64,000 bases of DNA, from contig NZ_JUIW01000004.1 of the NCBI RefSeq assembly GCF_004151245.1, positions 186,001 to 250,000 on the forward strand, given 5' to 3'. The position numbers and the translations under genes were made by a program. Below are positions 23,800 through 32,541 of this stretch, piece after piece (positions within the stretch are counted from its first letter, which is position 1; every line of letters begins with the position of its first letter). The stretch is from Flavobacterium beibuense. GTDB taxonomy: Bacteria; Bacteroidota; Bacteroidia; Flavobacteriales; Flavobacteriaceae. Under the pieces are notes generated by a model. It saw only the letters and a program-made list of their open reading frames with translations, was not told the DNA's origin and searched no databases.

Positions 23800-24903
23800 T
23801 CAAATCGCTTCAAAGAGTTTTCCCGGCAATGGCCTTATTACTCCTTTAAGTTCCATAGTAAGTAATAGCGATGAAAGCTTAAATACAGGCATACCACATT
23901 CCAGCGCTATAATGTCCATAAGTTCCTTACCGTTTTTCTGTAAAAAATCATATACTTTCTGTTCATCATCCTCAAGGGTAACAAACAGCTGCTTTTGTAC
24001 AGGAGCTACCTTTTTCTCTTCAGTACTCCAGTTTAATATATAAAGCAGGTCGGCAGCATCAGTAAGCAAATGGGCCCTTTGGCTTTTTATAAGATTGTTG
24101 CAGCCCATGCTGTATTTATCGGTAACACGACCCGGTACGGCAAATACATCCCTGTTATAATCGTTAGCAATATTTGCTGTTATAAGCGAGCCTCCCTTAT
24201 CGGCACTTTCTATAATTACAGTAGCTTCGGCAAGGCCTGCCACAATACGGTTACGCTTTACAAAATTTTCCTTATCGGGGTTTGATGTACTCCAAAACTC
24301 AGTAAAGAAACCTCCATTCTCCTCCATCTTAGCCACATACTTTTTATGTACCTTCGGGTATATCTGATTAAGGCCGTGTGCTACCACACCTATGGTTTGC
24401 AGGTTTTGCTCTATAGCCACCTGATGCGCAAAAATATCTACCCCATAAGCAAAACCGCTTATAATAACCGGATCCAGCGGAGCAATATCCTCAATAAGCT
24501 TACGGCAAAAATCGGCTCCATAAGATGTCATTTGACGGGTACCAACAATACTTATCGTTTTTTTGCCTTCAAGGTTTATATTCCCTGAACTGAAAAGCAC
24601 CACCGGGCCATCAATACAATGCTTTAGCCTTTCAGGATAATCCGCCTCCAGATAATAGGAAGTCTTAATACCGCTATCTTTTATAAACTTCATTTCGGCT
24701 TCGGCCAGTTTAAAAACTTCCTTATCCTGTAAACTTTTATATAAGACATCTCCTATACCTTCAATCGCTAGAACCTGCTGCCTTTTTGCTGAAAAAACGG
24801 CTTCTGCACTACCCAAATGGTTTATCAGTTTTTTTGCCACAATATCGCCCACACCCTCTACCTTAAGCAGGGCAAGCGTACTAAACAATTCGTTATCAGT
24901 CAT
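23800..24903 (-). CDS. dprA: DNA processing protein DprA
   Basis: Loads RecA onto incoming single-stranded DNA during natural transformation. The 367-residue protein begins with helix-hairpin-helix-like repeats (KVEGVGDIVAKKLINHL, IEGIGDVLYKSL), followed by the Rossmann-like DprA core: IVGTRQMTSYG, SGFAYGVDIFAH, GVVAHGLNQIYP, and FxxRNRIVAGLA-type EN FVKRNRIVAGLAEA. A C-terminal winged-helix domain (about 300-367) follows. It is a single gene facing trpS. No other competence gene is nearby. Confidence 0.95.
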   Translation of the reverse strand: MTDNELFSTLALLKVEGVGDIVAKKLINHLGSAEAVFSAKRQQVLAIEGIGDVLYKSLQDKEVFKLAEAEMKFIKDSGIKTSYYLEADYPERLKHCIDGPVVLFSSGNINLEGKKTISIVGTRQMTSYGADFCRKLIEDIAPLDPVIISGFAYGVDIFAHQVAIEQNLQTIGVVAHGLNQIYPKVHKKYVAKMEENGGFFTEFWSTSNPDKENFVKRNRIVAGLAEATVIIESADKGGSLITANIANDYNRDVFAVPGRVTDKYSMGCNNLIKSQRAHLLTDAADLLYILNWSTEEKKVAPVQKQLFVTLEDDEQKVYDFLQKNGKELMDIIALECGMPVFKLSSLLLTMELKGVIRPLPGKLFEAI

Positions 24904-24968
24904 TAATACTTTAAAATATTCTGAATAAAACCCGCCTCGACAATTGTTAATAAAAATTGTGAATAAAA

Positions 24969-24999
24969 TTTTGCATTAGCGGTTGATTCGTTAAATTTG
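24969..24999 (+). promoter_or_regulatory. Promoter of the HU/SPOR-domain gene
   Basis: TTTTG (24969-24973) and TAAATTTG (24992-24999) are spaced by 18 bases, a full consensus match. The first ATG (25005) is only 5 bases beyond the box, so the transcript may begin at or next to the start codon. Confidence 0.75.
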
Positions 25000-25004
25000 T
25001 TGTT

Positions 25005-25946
25005 ATGATGATAGAGAAACACATATCAGCGCTACTATATCGTTACCAGTGCGTTATCGTTCCGGGCTTTGGTGCTTTTTTAACCGAAACCAGGTCAGCA
25101 AGCATAGATACGGACACTAATACGTTCTATCCACCTAAAAAGCTAATTTCTTTTAATGCGAATTTAAAGAATAATGACGGGCTTTTAGCGAATCATATCG
25201 CCTTACAGGAAAAAATTTCTTACAATGAAGCTGTAAGTGATATTGAGAAAATTGTAAAGCTATGGCTTGACGAGCTGCAAAACGGTGAGCGCCTTATACT
25301 TAAAAATATAGGAGACCTTGCTTTCAACAGCGAGAGCAGCCTTGTGTTCTATCCTAACACCCCGGTTAACTACCTTACCGACTCTTTTGGTCTTGGCAGC
25401 TTTACTTCCCCTGTAATTACACGTGAGGTACTTAAGGCAGAAGTTGAGGAACTTGAGGAAGAAGTTCCCGTTATGTTTACTCCCGAAAGAAGAAAGAACT
25501 ACTCTTTCCTTAAATATGCAGCTGTGTTTATAACGGCTCTGTTTGCAGGAAGTGCAGGCTTTAAAGTATACTACGACAACAAAATAAACAAGGAAACCCG
25601 CCTGGCAGAACAACACGTTCAGGAACAGGTTAATCAGGAAATACAAACAGCAACGTTTTTCCTTGACCCTATGCCGGCAGTAAAGCTTACTGTAAAAGAA
25701 GAAACGGAAGAACAGCTATACTACCATATTGTTGCTAATGCCTTTCGCAGTGAGGCTAATGCCGAAAAGGCACTACAACAACTTAGGGCAAAAGGCTTTA
25801 AAGCAAGAAAGCTGGACAAAAATAAATACGGGTTATATCCTGTTATTTACGGAAGCTATCCAACTTATGAGTCGGCACACGAAAATCTTAACAACATAAG
25901 AAAGGAAACCAACAAAGAAGCCTGGTTACTTGTAAAAGACCTATAA
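25005..25946 (+). CDS. HU-CCDC81-like and SPOR domain membrane protein
   Basis: A 313-residue bitopic inner-membrane protein. The N-terminal 130 residues match the HU-related CCDC81-type domain of Bacteroidota (IEKHISALLYRYQCVIVPGF, FNANLKNNDGLLANHIA). One membrane helix lies at about 168-188 (YAAVFITALFAGSAGF). The periplasmic C terminus is a SPOR domain (about 235-312: YYHIVANAFRSEANAEKALQ, PVIYGSYPTYESA), which binds denuded peptidoglycan at division sites. It may link cytoplasmic DNA or protein factors to septal wall; the exact role is unknown. The start could be either ATG of ATGATG. Confidence 0.88.
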   Translation: MMIEKHISALLYRYQCVIVPGFGAFLTETRSASIDTDTNTFYPPKKLISFNANLKNNDGLLANHIALQEKISYNEAVSDIEKIVKLWLDELQNGERLILKNIGDLAFNSESSLVFYPNTPVNYLTDSFGLGSFTSPVITREVLKAEVEELEEEVPVMFTPERRKNYSFLKYAAVFITALFAGSAGFKVYYDNKINKETRLAEQHVQEQVNQEIQTATFFLDPMPAVKLTVKEETEEQLYYHIVANAFRSEANAEKALQQLRAKGFKARKLDKNKYGLYPVIYGSYPTYESAHENLNNIRKETNKEAWLLVKDL

Positions 25947-25952
25947 AAAACT

Positions 25953-25981
25953 AAACCCATGTTAATGCATGGGTTTTTTTA
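25953..25981 (+). terminator. Intrinsic terminator of the HU/SPOR gene
   Basis: AAACCCATG (25953-25961) pairs with CATGGGTTT (25968-25976), followed by a run of Ts to 25980. It lies just past the stop codon. Confidence 0.9.
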
Positions 25982-25992
25982 TGATTCTGCAC

Positions 25993-26000
25993 TATCTTTG
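25993..26000 (+). promoter_or_regulatory. -7 box of the thioesterase gene
   Basis: TATCTTTG matches TAnnTTTG, 16 bases before the ATG at 26017. It lies immediately after the preceding terminator. Confidence 0.5.
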
Positions 26001-26016
26001 CCAAAAATATTATTCA

Positions 26017-26526
26017 ATGCAGGCAAAACACCCTTCTGACTCTATGTGCATTATGACCGATTTGGTCTTACCCGGAGAAACCAATCCGCTTAACAACCTT
26101 TTTGGTGGCGAACTGTTAGCACGAATGGACCGTGCGGCAAGTATAGCTGCACGCAGGCATTCCAGGAGGATTGTTGTAACGGCATCGGTTAACCACGTTG
26201 CCTTTAACAGGTCTATTCCTTTAGGAAGTGTTGTTACCGTTGAGGCTAAGGTTTCCCGTACTTTTAAGACCTCTATGGAGATTTTTATTGATGTATGGAC
26301 AGAAGACCGTGAATCGGGCACCAGAGCGAAAGCTAACGAAGCTATCTATACCTTTGTGGCTGTAGATGAAACCGGCCGCCCTGTAGAAGTACCTGCTATT
26401 GAACCTGAAACAGAAATTGAAAAACAACGTTTTGAAGCTGCTCTTAGAAGAAAACAACTTAGCCTTGTACTGGCAGGAAAACTTAGCCCGCATGATGCTA
26501 CCGAACTGAAAGCGTTATTTGTATAA
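26017..26526 (+). CDS. Acyl-CoA thioesterase, hotdog fold (YciA/BACH family)
   Basis: Hydrolyses acyl-CoA to free fatty acid and CoA. From ATG 26017 the product has 169 residues; an in-frame ATG upstream at 25981 lies inside the promoter and terminator, so it is rejected. The hotdog core is seen in NPLNNLFGGELLARMDRAA (with the catalytic Asp/Asn positions) and VTASVNHVAFNRSIPLGSVV. A helical C-terminal tail (EKQRFEAALRRKQ) follows. It is a single-gene unit bounded by terminators on both sides. Confidence 0.92.
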   Translation: MQAKHPSDSMCIMTDLVLPGETNPLNNLFGGELLARMDRAASIAARRHSRRIVVTASVNHVAFNRSIPLGSVVTVEAKVSRTFKTSMEIFIDVWTEDRESGTRAKANEAIYTFVAVDETGRPVEVPAIEPETEIEKQRFEAALRRKQLSLVLAGKLSPHDATELKALFV

Positions 26527-26560
26527 TATACTTTTTCTCAATGAGAGAATATCGGTCATA

Positions 26561-26590
26561 AAAAAAGCAGCTTTAAGAGCTGCTTTTTTT
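26561..26590. terminator. Bidirectional intrinsic terminator
   Basis: GCAGCT (26567-26572) pairs with AGCTGC (26578-26583), flanked by A6 on the left and T7 on the right. It serves the thioesterase gene rightward and the EnvC-like gene leftward (stop at 26602). Confidence 0.92.
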
Positions 26591-26601
26591 TATTTTATCT
26601 T

Positions 26602-27846
26602 TTATCGGTTAAGCCATTGTTGCGGATTAAGATAATCTGTATTTTGTGTCATAATAAACTTAATAACCGTTTCACCGGTTATCGGGTTGGTCCATAGAGT
26701 ACCCAGTTTTTGTCCCATTTTCACTTTATCACCGATACCAACATTCACTGAAGATAAGTTATAATAAAGCGTTAGGTAGTTACCGTGCTCAACTATTACA
26801 AACATCCTTCCCCCGTTAATTTGTGATACCGAGTTTACTACTCCGTCAAATACAGCCTTAGCACTGGAACCTTTCTCGGTGGTAATCTCAATACCGGTAC
26901 TGTTCATCTCGCTGCTTGTCTTTACATCGGCACTTGTTGCCCTGTATTTACCATAAGGAACAGAAACATATCCTTTATCTACCGGCCATGGCAACTGGCC
27001 TTTACTGGCCTTAAAGTTATCGGCTACGATCTTACCTTCTTTGCTTAACTCAGCAAATTTGCTTGAAGATACATTAGTAGTGCTTTTACCCTCTGCTTTG
27101 GCTTTTTTCTTATTAGCCTCAGCAATCGCTTTTCTAATTAACTCATCAATCTGGTTTTGAAGATCCCTTTCCTGCTTCTGTTTTTTCTTAATATCGGCAG
27201 CATATTTCTTCTTATCCTTCTGGATAATCTTTACCAGTTTTTCATGCTCTTTCTTGTCGCCAACTAAATCTTCCTTTTGTTCTTTGGTTTCGGTAAGAAG
27301 CACTTCTTTCTCCTTTTTCTGTCCGTTCAGCTTTTTAATAAGAGCATCCAGTTCTGCCATTTTCTCCTTAATTTCCTCTGCCTGCATCTTCCTGAATTCA
27401 CCATACTGTTTCATGTACTGAACCCTTTTGTAGGCCTGTAGAAAACTTTCAGAACTTAGGATAAACATGATACGGCTTTGTTCCGATCGGCTTTTGTAAG
27501 CCTTTACTATTGTATTGGCATAGTCTTCCTTAAGCACTTCAAGCTCTTTGTTTAGCTTATTTACTTTTTTCTGGTTAAGGTATATATCATCGCTAAGCAG
27601 CCTGCTTTGTTTTTGTATGGTACTTATAAGGTTTTCTGTAAGGCGTATTTTAACCTCACTTTCCTTAATTTGCCCTAAAACCGATTTTTCTTTTTTATCC
27701 TCCTTGTTAAGCAGGTTTTGAAATTCCTTTATCTCTTTCTGTATTTGCTTTTTTTCCTGTTCCAGCTTTTTCTGTGCGGCACTGGTTTGGCTCCAGGCTA
27801 TAGTAGTGGTGCAAATAAGAAATAAAGTAAGAAGCGCTCTAATCAT
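26602..27846 (-). CDS. EnvC-like murein hydrolase activator with degenerate LytM domain
   Basis: A 414-residue secreted protein: signal peptide at 1-19 (ending IAWSQ), a long coiled coil over about 22-250, and a C-terminal LytM/M23 domain from about 280. The zinc ligands of true M23 peptidases are lost: the HxGxD site reads STGIE, the TLYxH site reads TLYYN, and the HLHF block reads VIKFI. That pattern is that of EnvC, which activates cell-wall amidases instead of cutting itself. It is the last gene of the envelope operon, 16 bases after the DUF4292 gene, and a shared terminator follows. Confidence 0.9.
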   Translation of the reverse strand: MIRALLTLFLICTTTIAWSQTSAAQKKLEQEKKQIQKEIKEFQNLLNKEDKKEKSVLGQIKESEVKIRLTENLISTIQKQSRLLSDDIYLNQKKVNKLNKELEVLKEDYANTIVKAYKSRSEQSRIMFILSSESFLQAYKRVQYMKQYGEFRKMQAEEIKEKMAELDALIKKLNGQKKEKEVLLTETKEQKEDLVGDKKEHEKLVKIIQKDKKKYAADIKKKQKQERDLQNQIDELIRKAIAEANKKKAKAEGKSTTNVSSSKFAELSKEGKIVADNFKASKGQLPWPVDKGYVSVPYGKYRATSADVKTSSEMNSTGIEITTEKGSSAKAVFDGVVNSVSQINGGRMFVIVEHGNYLTLYYNLSSVNVGIGDKVKMGQKLGTLWTNPITGETVIKFIMTQNTDYLNPQQWLNR

Positions 27847-27862
27847 TTTCCGTCCGGTTAAT

Positions 27863-28639
27863 CTATTCTATATTTATACGTTTCATGCCGCTCGGCACAT
27901 TGTAAGTAAACCTCAAATCTTCTTTATCAAAGGTAATATTATTGTATTCAATATCAACGTTTACACTATCCTCTTTTTGGGCTTCAGCCTGTAGCCCTGT
28001 TGGCAGCATCGTTTTTCCGTATTCTTTATATCCGGGATAGTTTACCGTTAACTTTTGCGGCTCATATCCTCCCTGTTCTATAACCTGCTGTTTTAGTAAA
28101 AAGTTAGCTCCTTCAAACAGAAAATGCTTAAAAATATCATAGTCTTCTTTACCATCCAGGCTGTATAACCCATCCTGTAATCCGGCCTTATATTTTCCCT
28201 CTGCCAAATTATCCATAGCACGGCCTAAAAGCATGTTTTGTACCTTGTTGTAATCCAGATCAGTTCCTAACCACTGGCTAAGCATTTCATAATCGCCCTC
28301 AAAGTATTCTTTTTGGGTATTTACATAATAGGTTACTTTTTCGGGAGTTACTAATGCCTTTGCGACAGGAAAGCCCAGTACGCTGGCGTTAACCCAAATC
28401 ATCTCATCTTTTTTAACCCTAATATCCAAACTGAAGCTATATGATTCTCCACCTCCTTTATAATTGGCAGATGCCCTTATCTGAAGGTTGTTAAAATCTA
28501 AAGGGTTATCGTTATGACCTTTTACTATTTCCTTTACCGTTTTTTCGGTATTTGCATTCTTTTCGGCAATAAGTCCCTGTTTCGATTTACATGAAACAAG
28601 GGCAAGGGTTAGCAGTACAGCAACTGTTATTTTTTTCAT
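27863..28639 (-). CDS. DUF4292 family lipoprotein
   Basis: A 258-residue lipoprotein: the signal ends in the lipobox ALVSC (Cys17). The rest is a LolA/LolB-like beta fold (LQIRASANYKGGGESYSFSL, WVNASVLGFPVAKALVTP, YYVNTQKEYFEGDYE) that matches DUF4292, a family of Bacteroidota. A role in lipoprotein or lipid transport across the periplasm has been suggested by the fold only. It lies 3 bases after the TPR gene and 16 bases before the EnvC-like gene on the same strand. Confidence 0.88.
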   Translation of the reverse strand: MKKITVAVLLTLALVSCKSKQGLIAEKNANTEKTVKEIVKGHNDNPLDFNNLQIRASANYKGGGESYSFSLDIRVKKDEMIWVNASVLGFPVAKALVTPEKVTYYVNTQKEYFEGDYEMLSQWLGTDLDYNKVQNMLLGRAMDNLAEGKYKAGLQDGLYSLDGKEDYDIFKHFLFEGANFLLKQQVIEQGGYEPQKLTVNYPGYKEYGKTMLPTGLQAEAQKEDSVNVDIEYNNITFDKEDLRFTYNVPSGMKRINIE

Positions 28640-28642
28640 GAA

Positions 28643-29998
28643 TTATTCTCCCGGTTTTTGTAGTTTATTGGCTTTAGAAAAATAAGCCTCTTTTTTCTTT
28701 TCATCTCCCAGCCCTGCATATGCTTCTCCCAGTTGCCTGTTAAAGCCTGCTTCAAGCTCAATATCCTCTACTACAAAGTCCATTCCGTTTTCAAGCCATT
28801 CCTTCGCTTTTTTGTATTGTTGCTTTTTGTTTGCTGCCAAACCTGCAAAATAATACAGTCTTGCATGAGTTGGAAACAACTCTGTATATTCAGTCGCTTT
28901 AGCATAAAGCTCGTCAAAACGTTGACTTTCCTGATAGGTATACAGCAATAGCTCTATGGCCTCAATATCATCGGCGTCGGCTGCTAGGCTTTTTTGAAAG
29001 TAATACCCTGCCTGATCAAAATTTCTTTTATTAAAAAAGAATTTACCTACCTCTTTAGGTACATTTACTTCCTCATCATCTGCAAAATAATCTACAGCCT
29101 TTTCAAGATCGTTATAATACTGTGGATTGTTATAGGCATAAATGATAAACTCATTTAATACCCTGTGCTTTATTTTTCTGTCAATTTTTTTACTGCCTAA
29201 AATCCTGAACATCGATTTTGCAGCTTCATCACCCTTATTGTTATTAAGGTTGAATTTGAACAGGCTTACCTGCCCCCAATCGGACTCAGGAATTTCCTTA
29301 GCCAGTTTCTCAGCTATCTTTTCGGCTTTTTCCTCTTCATTGCTTTCAGAATACAGGTAAATAAGCTCCAGATAGTTAGACTCCTCCTTAGGATATTTTT
29401 TTATCGCTTCTTCCAGTTCCTGTTTTTTAGGCTTGTTTAGTTTGTTGTTACTTAAAATCTGTAACTTAAACATTTCTCTTCTTTCGGTTTGCCCAACAGT
29501 CTGCTCCAGTTCATTAATAAGTGCAAGCGCCTTATCAAACTGTTCGGTATACATATAAAGCGACACTAAATCTTCCTCATAGAACTCTTTTCTCCATTCG
29601 GTAAGTTTTTGCACTACCGGAATGGCTTTATTAAAATCCTGAGTTTGATAGTAAACATCATATAATCCTACCCAGTACCATCTGTTTTTAGGATCCAGCT
29701 CTGTCGCTTTTAAAAAAGCTTTTTCTGCTTCCGGATAATTCATTAGGGCAAGGTAATTTTTACCTATCTCATGATACACCACCGGATTGTTTGGCTCTTC
29801 GGCCCTGCATGTTTCCAGGGCTCGAAGTGCCTTATCATAATTTTCTATTCCTTTTTGCTTGAGTGCTTCATAAAAATTATTTTCAAAAACATCGTTAGCC
29901 AATGCAATCTGATCCGGCTCCTCCTGGGCACGGCAAACTGCAGGAGCTAAGAGCATTCCTGAAAACAGAAGTCCGCAAAAAAGAATCTTTTTATTCAT
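28643..29998 (-). CDS. Exported TPR repeat protein
   Basis: A 451-residue protein with a signal peptide (1-24, ending VCRAQ) and many tetratricopeptide repeats, for example NNPVVYHEIGKNYLALMNYP (about 70-90), NRWYWVGLYDVYYQTQDFNK and DIEAIELLLYTYQESQRFDE. TPR proteins serve as scaffolds; here a periplasmic assembly role is likely. It starts 5 bases after the nucleotidyltransferase gene and ends 3 bases before the DUF4292 gene, as part of a conserved-looking envelope operon. Confidence 0.88.
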   Translation of the reverse strand: MNKKILFCGLLFSGMLLAPAVCRAQEEPDQIALANDVFENNFYEALKQKGIENYDKALRALETCRAEEPNNPVVYHEIGKNYLALMNYPEAEKAFLKATELDPKNRWYWVGLYDVYYQTQDFNKAIPVVQKLTEWRKEFYEEDLVSLYMYTEQFDKALALINELEQTVGQTERREMFKLQILSNNKLNKPKKQELEEAIKKYPKEESNYLELIYLYSESNEEEKAEKIAEKLAKEIPESDWGQVSLFKFNLNNNKGDEAAKSMFRILGSKKIDRKIKHRVLNEFIIYAYNNPQYYNDLEKAVDYFADDEEVNVPKEVGKFFFNKRNFDQAGYYFQKSLAADADDIEAIELLLYTYQESQRFDELYAKATEYTELFPTHARLYYFAGLAANKKQQYKKAKEWLENGMDFVVEDIELEAGFNRQLGEAYAGLGDEKKKEAYFSKANKLQKPGE

Positions 29999-30003
29999 TA
30001 TAT

Positions 30004-31014
30004 TTATTCTATAACCGAATAATCACCAATACTTATGCTTGTAAACTTGCCGTTAAAAGCTGCATGGTTACCTATCATGGCATTATCTAGATGAGCATTG
30101 GTAATAACTGCATTGGTTTGTACCAAGCTGTTTTTAATAACACTGCTTTCAACTCTCGTATTATTACCTAACGATACATTGGGGCCAACAGTAGCATTTT
30201 TAAGCACTACGTTTTCGCCTATAAAGCACGGTGGTACAATAGTACTGTTTTCAAGCACCACATTTTGTGACACCAGGTTCTCACCATCGTTATGCAAAAA
30301 GTTAAGCATTCTTGAATTGGTCTCAACCGTAACGTTTTTGTTACCGCAGTCCATCCATTCGTCTACTTTACCCGGCACAAACTTCATGCCCTTTTGCTTC
30401 ATGTTTTCAAGCCCGTCTGTAAGTTGGTATTCTCCACCTTTTACAACATTATTGTCTAACAGATACTGAAGCTCTTCACGAAGCGTTTCTCCACTTTTAA
30501 AATAATAGATACCTATAATGGCAAGATCAGACACAAACTCTTTAGGCTTCTCAACAAAATCAACAATTTCATTTTTGTCATTTAGCTGAACCACACCAAA
30601 AGCACTTGGGTCTTCTACCTGTTTTACCCAAATTACACTGTCGGCTGTAGTATCTAACGTAAAATCGGCCCTGAAAAGTGTATCGGCATAAGCCACAACT
30701 ATTGGTCCCTTCATAGATTCTTTAGCACTCATAATAGCATGGGCAGTACCCAATGGCTGCTCCTGGTAATAAATACTACCTTTTGCACCCAGCTTTTCGG
30801 CAATGGCTACAAGGTCTTTTTCTACCTGAGTACCAAAATCTTTATGTATGATAAACGCTATCTCTTCTATTTCCTGATTTATTACGCCTGCAATATCCTC
30901 TACCAACCTGTGTACTATAGGTTTACCTGCTATTGGTATTAACGGTTTTGGTACTGTAAGCGTGTGTGGGCGAAGGCGTGACCCCCTTCCTGCCATAGGA
31001 ACTATTATTCTCAT
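30004..31014 (-). CDS. Sugar-1-phosphate nucleotidyltransferase with hexapeptide repeats
   Basis: A 336-residue cytoplasmic enzyme of the glucose-1-phosphate thymidylyl/uridylyltransferase family. The nucleotide loop is MAGRGSRLRPHT (about 7-18) followed by PKPLIPIAGKPI; AYADTLF and EKPKEF correspond to metal- and sugar-binding segments. The C-terminal 80 residues are left-handed beta-helix hexapeptide repeats (VVLENSTIVPPCFIGENVVL). It makes a nucleotide sugar, possibly dTDP- or UDP-linked, for envelope glycans; the exact sugar is open. It overlaps the upstream TPR gene stop by one base (TAATG). Confidence 0.9.
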   Translation of the reverse strand: MRIIVPMAGRGSRLRPHTLTVPKPLIPIAGKPIVHRLVEDIAGVINQEIEEIAFIIHKDFGTQVEKDLVAIAEKLGAKGSIYYQEQPLGTAHAIMSAKESMKGPIVVAYADTLFRADFTLDTTADSVIWVKQVEDPSAFGVVQLNDKNEIVDFVEKPKEFVSDLAIIGIYYFKSGETLREELQYLLDNNVVKGGEYQLTDGLENMKQKGMKFVPGKVDEWMDCGNKNVTVETNSRMLNFLHNDGENLVSQNVVLENSTIVPPCFIGENVVLKNATVGPNVSLGNNTRVESSVIKNSLVQTNAVITNAHLDNAMIGNHAAFNGKFTSISIGDYSVIE

Positions 31015-32021
31015 TATTCTTCTTCGTCTTGTATGTTTATATTATTATTTTTTGCTGCCTGCATAAAAATATCAAGCTTGCCTTTTTGCTCTAAATCCTG
31101 GTAAAAAAATGCTAACATTTGCTGTGCATCACTAATATAAGGTGATTTAGTCTCACTATATATTTTAAACGCCTTAAACATATTATCTACACCCTGCTCA
31201 TGATTGCCTCCCATATAGTATGCCCTTCCGGCACCATAGTATCCTTCAGGATCATTAGGGTATAACTTTATGTATTTTTCATAAGTTTCACCTGCCTGTT
31301 TAAAATCTTCCATAAAGGTGTACGCTGCTGCCATATTTTGTAGTGGTGTAACACCTGTTGGGTCTATTTCAAGTGATTTCTTATAACACTTTACCGCTTC
31401 TTTATAATTACCCATTTGCCTGTACGATAATCCAAGATTATCCCACGCAAAAGCAAATTTAGGGTCTTTTTTTACTGCCTTATTATAGCTGACAATGGCC
31501 ATGTCATATTTCCCTTTTTCATAATAATCAAGGCCTTCATAATAGAATTCGAGAGCCTTTTTGTTTTTTGACATTGAATGCTTCGATTCAATATTATTAC
31601 TGGCCATAAGTGTTTTTACTGCGGAACAGTTGGCGAACATATAAGCCTGAATCTCCTCAAAATTTTCTTCGGAGTTTATAGATATATTTATGTTTTTTAT
31701 CTGTTCGTCTGTTATGGTGTCGGTAACAACAGCCGTAGAGTCTGTTTCTATCTCTTTAGCAGCTTCTTCTATCAAACCTTTAAGCGACGACATTAACTGG
31801 TTTGATGTTATTTGTGCCGTAATACAGGAATTAATTTCTTCAACCGTTTCTTCTCTTGTAAGGTTAACACTTATTTTTTCTGCACAATCACAGGCTTTAT
31901 CAGCCATTTCTTTAATGTTTGTACTGTTATCTGCATCTGCCGTATCCTGTGCATAAACAAAAGAGCCCATTGCCAACAATGCAGTAAGGCTTACATTTTT
32001 AAAATAATTGGCGGTTTTCAT
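31014..32021 (-). CDS. Exported TPR protein with Cys-containing N-terminal domain
   Basis: A 335-residue protein with a signal peptide (1-25, ending FVYAQ). The first 130 residues form a domain with spaced cysteines (KACDCAEKI, INSCITAQ, FANCSAV) and no recognisable family. TPR units follow from about 155 (ALEFYYEGLDYYEKGKYDMA, FAWDNLGLSYRQMGNYKEAV, PLQNMAAAYTFMEDFKQAGE). It lies 19 bases after dut and overlaps the nucleotidyltransferase start. Periplasmic or outer-membrane scaffold function is inferred. Confidence 0.85.
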   Translation of the reverse strand: MKTANYFKNVSLTALLAMGSFVYAQDTADADNSTNIKEMADKACDCAEKISVNLTREETVEEINSCITAQITSNQLMSSLKGLIEEAAKEIETDSTAVVTDTITDEQIKNINISINSEENFEEIQAYMFANCSAVKTLMASNNIESKHSMSKNKKALEFYYEGLDYYEKGKYDMAIVSYNKAVKKDPKFAFAWDNLGLSYRQMGNYKEAVKCYKKSLEIDPTGVTPLQNMAAAYTFMEDFKQAGETYEKYIKLYPNDPEGYYGAGRAYYMGGNHEQGVDNMFKAFKIYSETKSPYISDAQQMLAFFYQDLEQKGKLDIFMQAAKNNNINIQDEEE

Positions 32022-32040
32022 ATGTGGTTGGTTTAGTTGG

Positions 32041-32475
32041 TTACTTTACACCCGTACTACCAAAACCTCCTGCTCCGCGGGTAGTTTCGGTAAGCACTTC
32101 TGCTTCCAGCCATTCGGCACGCTCGTGTTTGGCAATTACAAGCTGCGCTATCCTTTCCCCATTTTCAATTGTTACCGGCTCGTTTGACAGATTAACTAAA
32201 ATAACCCCAATCTCACCTCTGTAGTCAGCATCAATAGTTCCCGGACTGTTAAGTACCGTTATACCTTTTTTTGCCGCCAGTCCGCTACGCGGCCTTACCT
32301 GTGCTTCATATCCTATAGGCAGCTCCATAAAAAGGCCTGTTTTTATTATAGCCCTTCCCAGCGGACTTAATATTACAGACTCCTCAAGATTTGCTCTAAG
32401 GTCCATACCTGCAGAGGCTATTGTTTCATAATTTGGTAAAGCGTGATTGGATTTATTAATTATTTTAATTGTCAT
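32041..32475 (-). CDS. dut: Deoxyuridine 5'-triphosphate nucleotidohydrolase
   Basis: Hydrolyses dUTP to dUMP and PPi, keeping uracil out of DNA. The 144-residue trimeric dUTPase has all five motifs: [40 protein letters not shown] and the C-terminal [10 protein letters not shown] arm. It is the first gene of the leftward unit that continues with two TPR genes and envelope genes; a TATATTTG box lies 23 bases before its ATG. Confidence 0.97.
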   Translation of the reverse strand: MTIKIINKSNHALPNYETIASAGMDLRANLEESVILSPLGRAIIKTGLFMELPIGYEAQVRPRSGLAAKKGITVLNSPGTIDADYRGEIGVILVNLSNEPVTIENGERIAQLVIAKHERAEWLEAEVLTETTRGAGGFGSTGVK

Positions 32476-32497
32476 TACTGGTATTTTATTTATAATT

Positions 32498-32505
32498 CAA
32501 ATATA
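32498..32505 (-). promoter_or_regulatory. dut: -7 box for the dut-led envelope operon
   Basis: Leftward TATATTTG matches TAnnTTTG, 23 bases before the dut ATG; a second match, TACATTTG, lies at 32513-32520. Neither has a clear TTG partner. The boxes separate the dut operon from the upstream flippase gene. Confidence 0.5.
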
Positions 32506-32541
32506 TCAAAATCAAATGTAAGTGCATCCCTTTGGTTGGGC

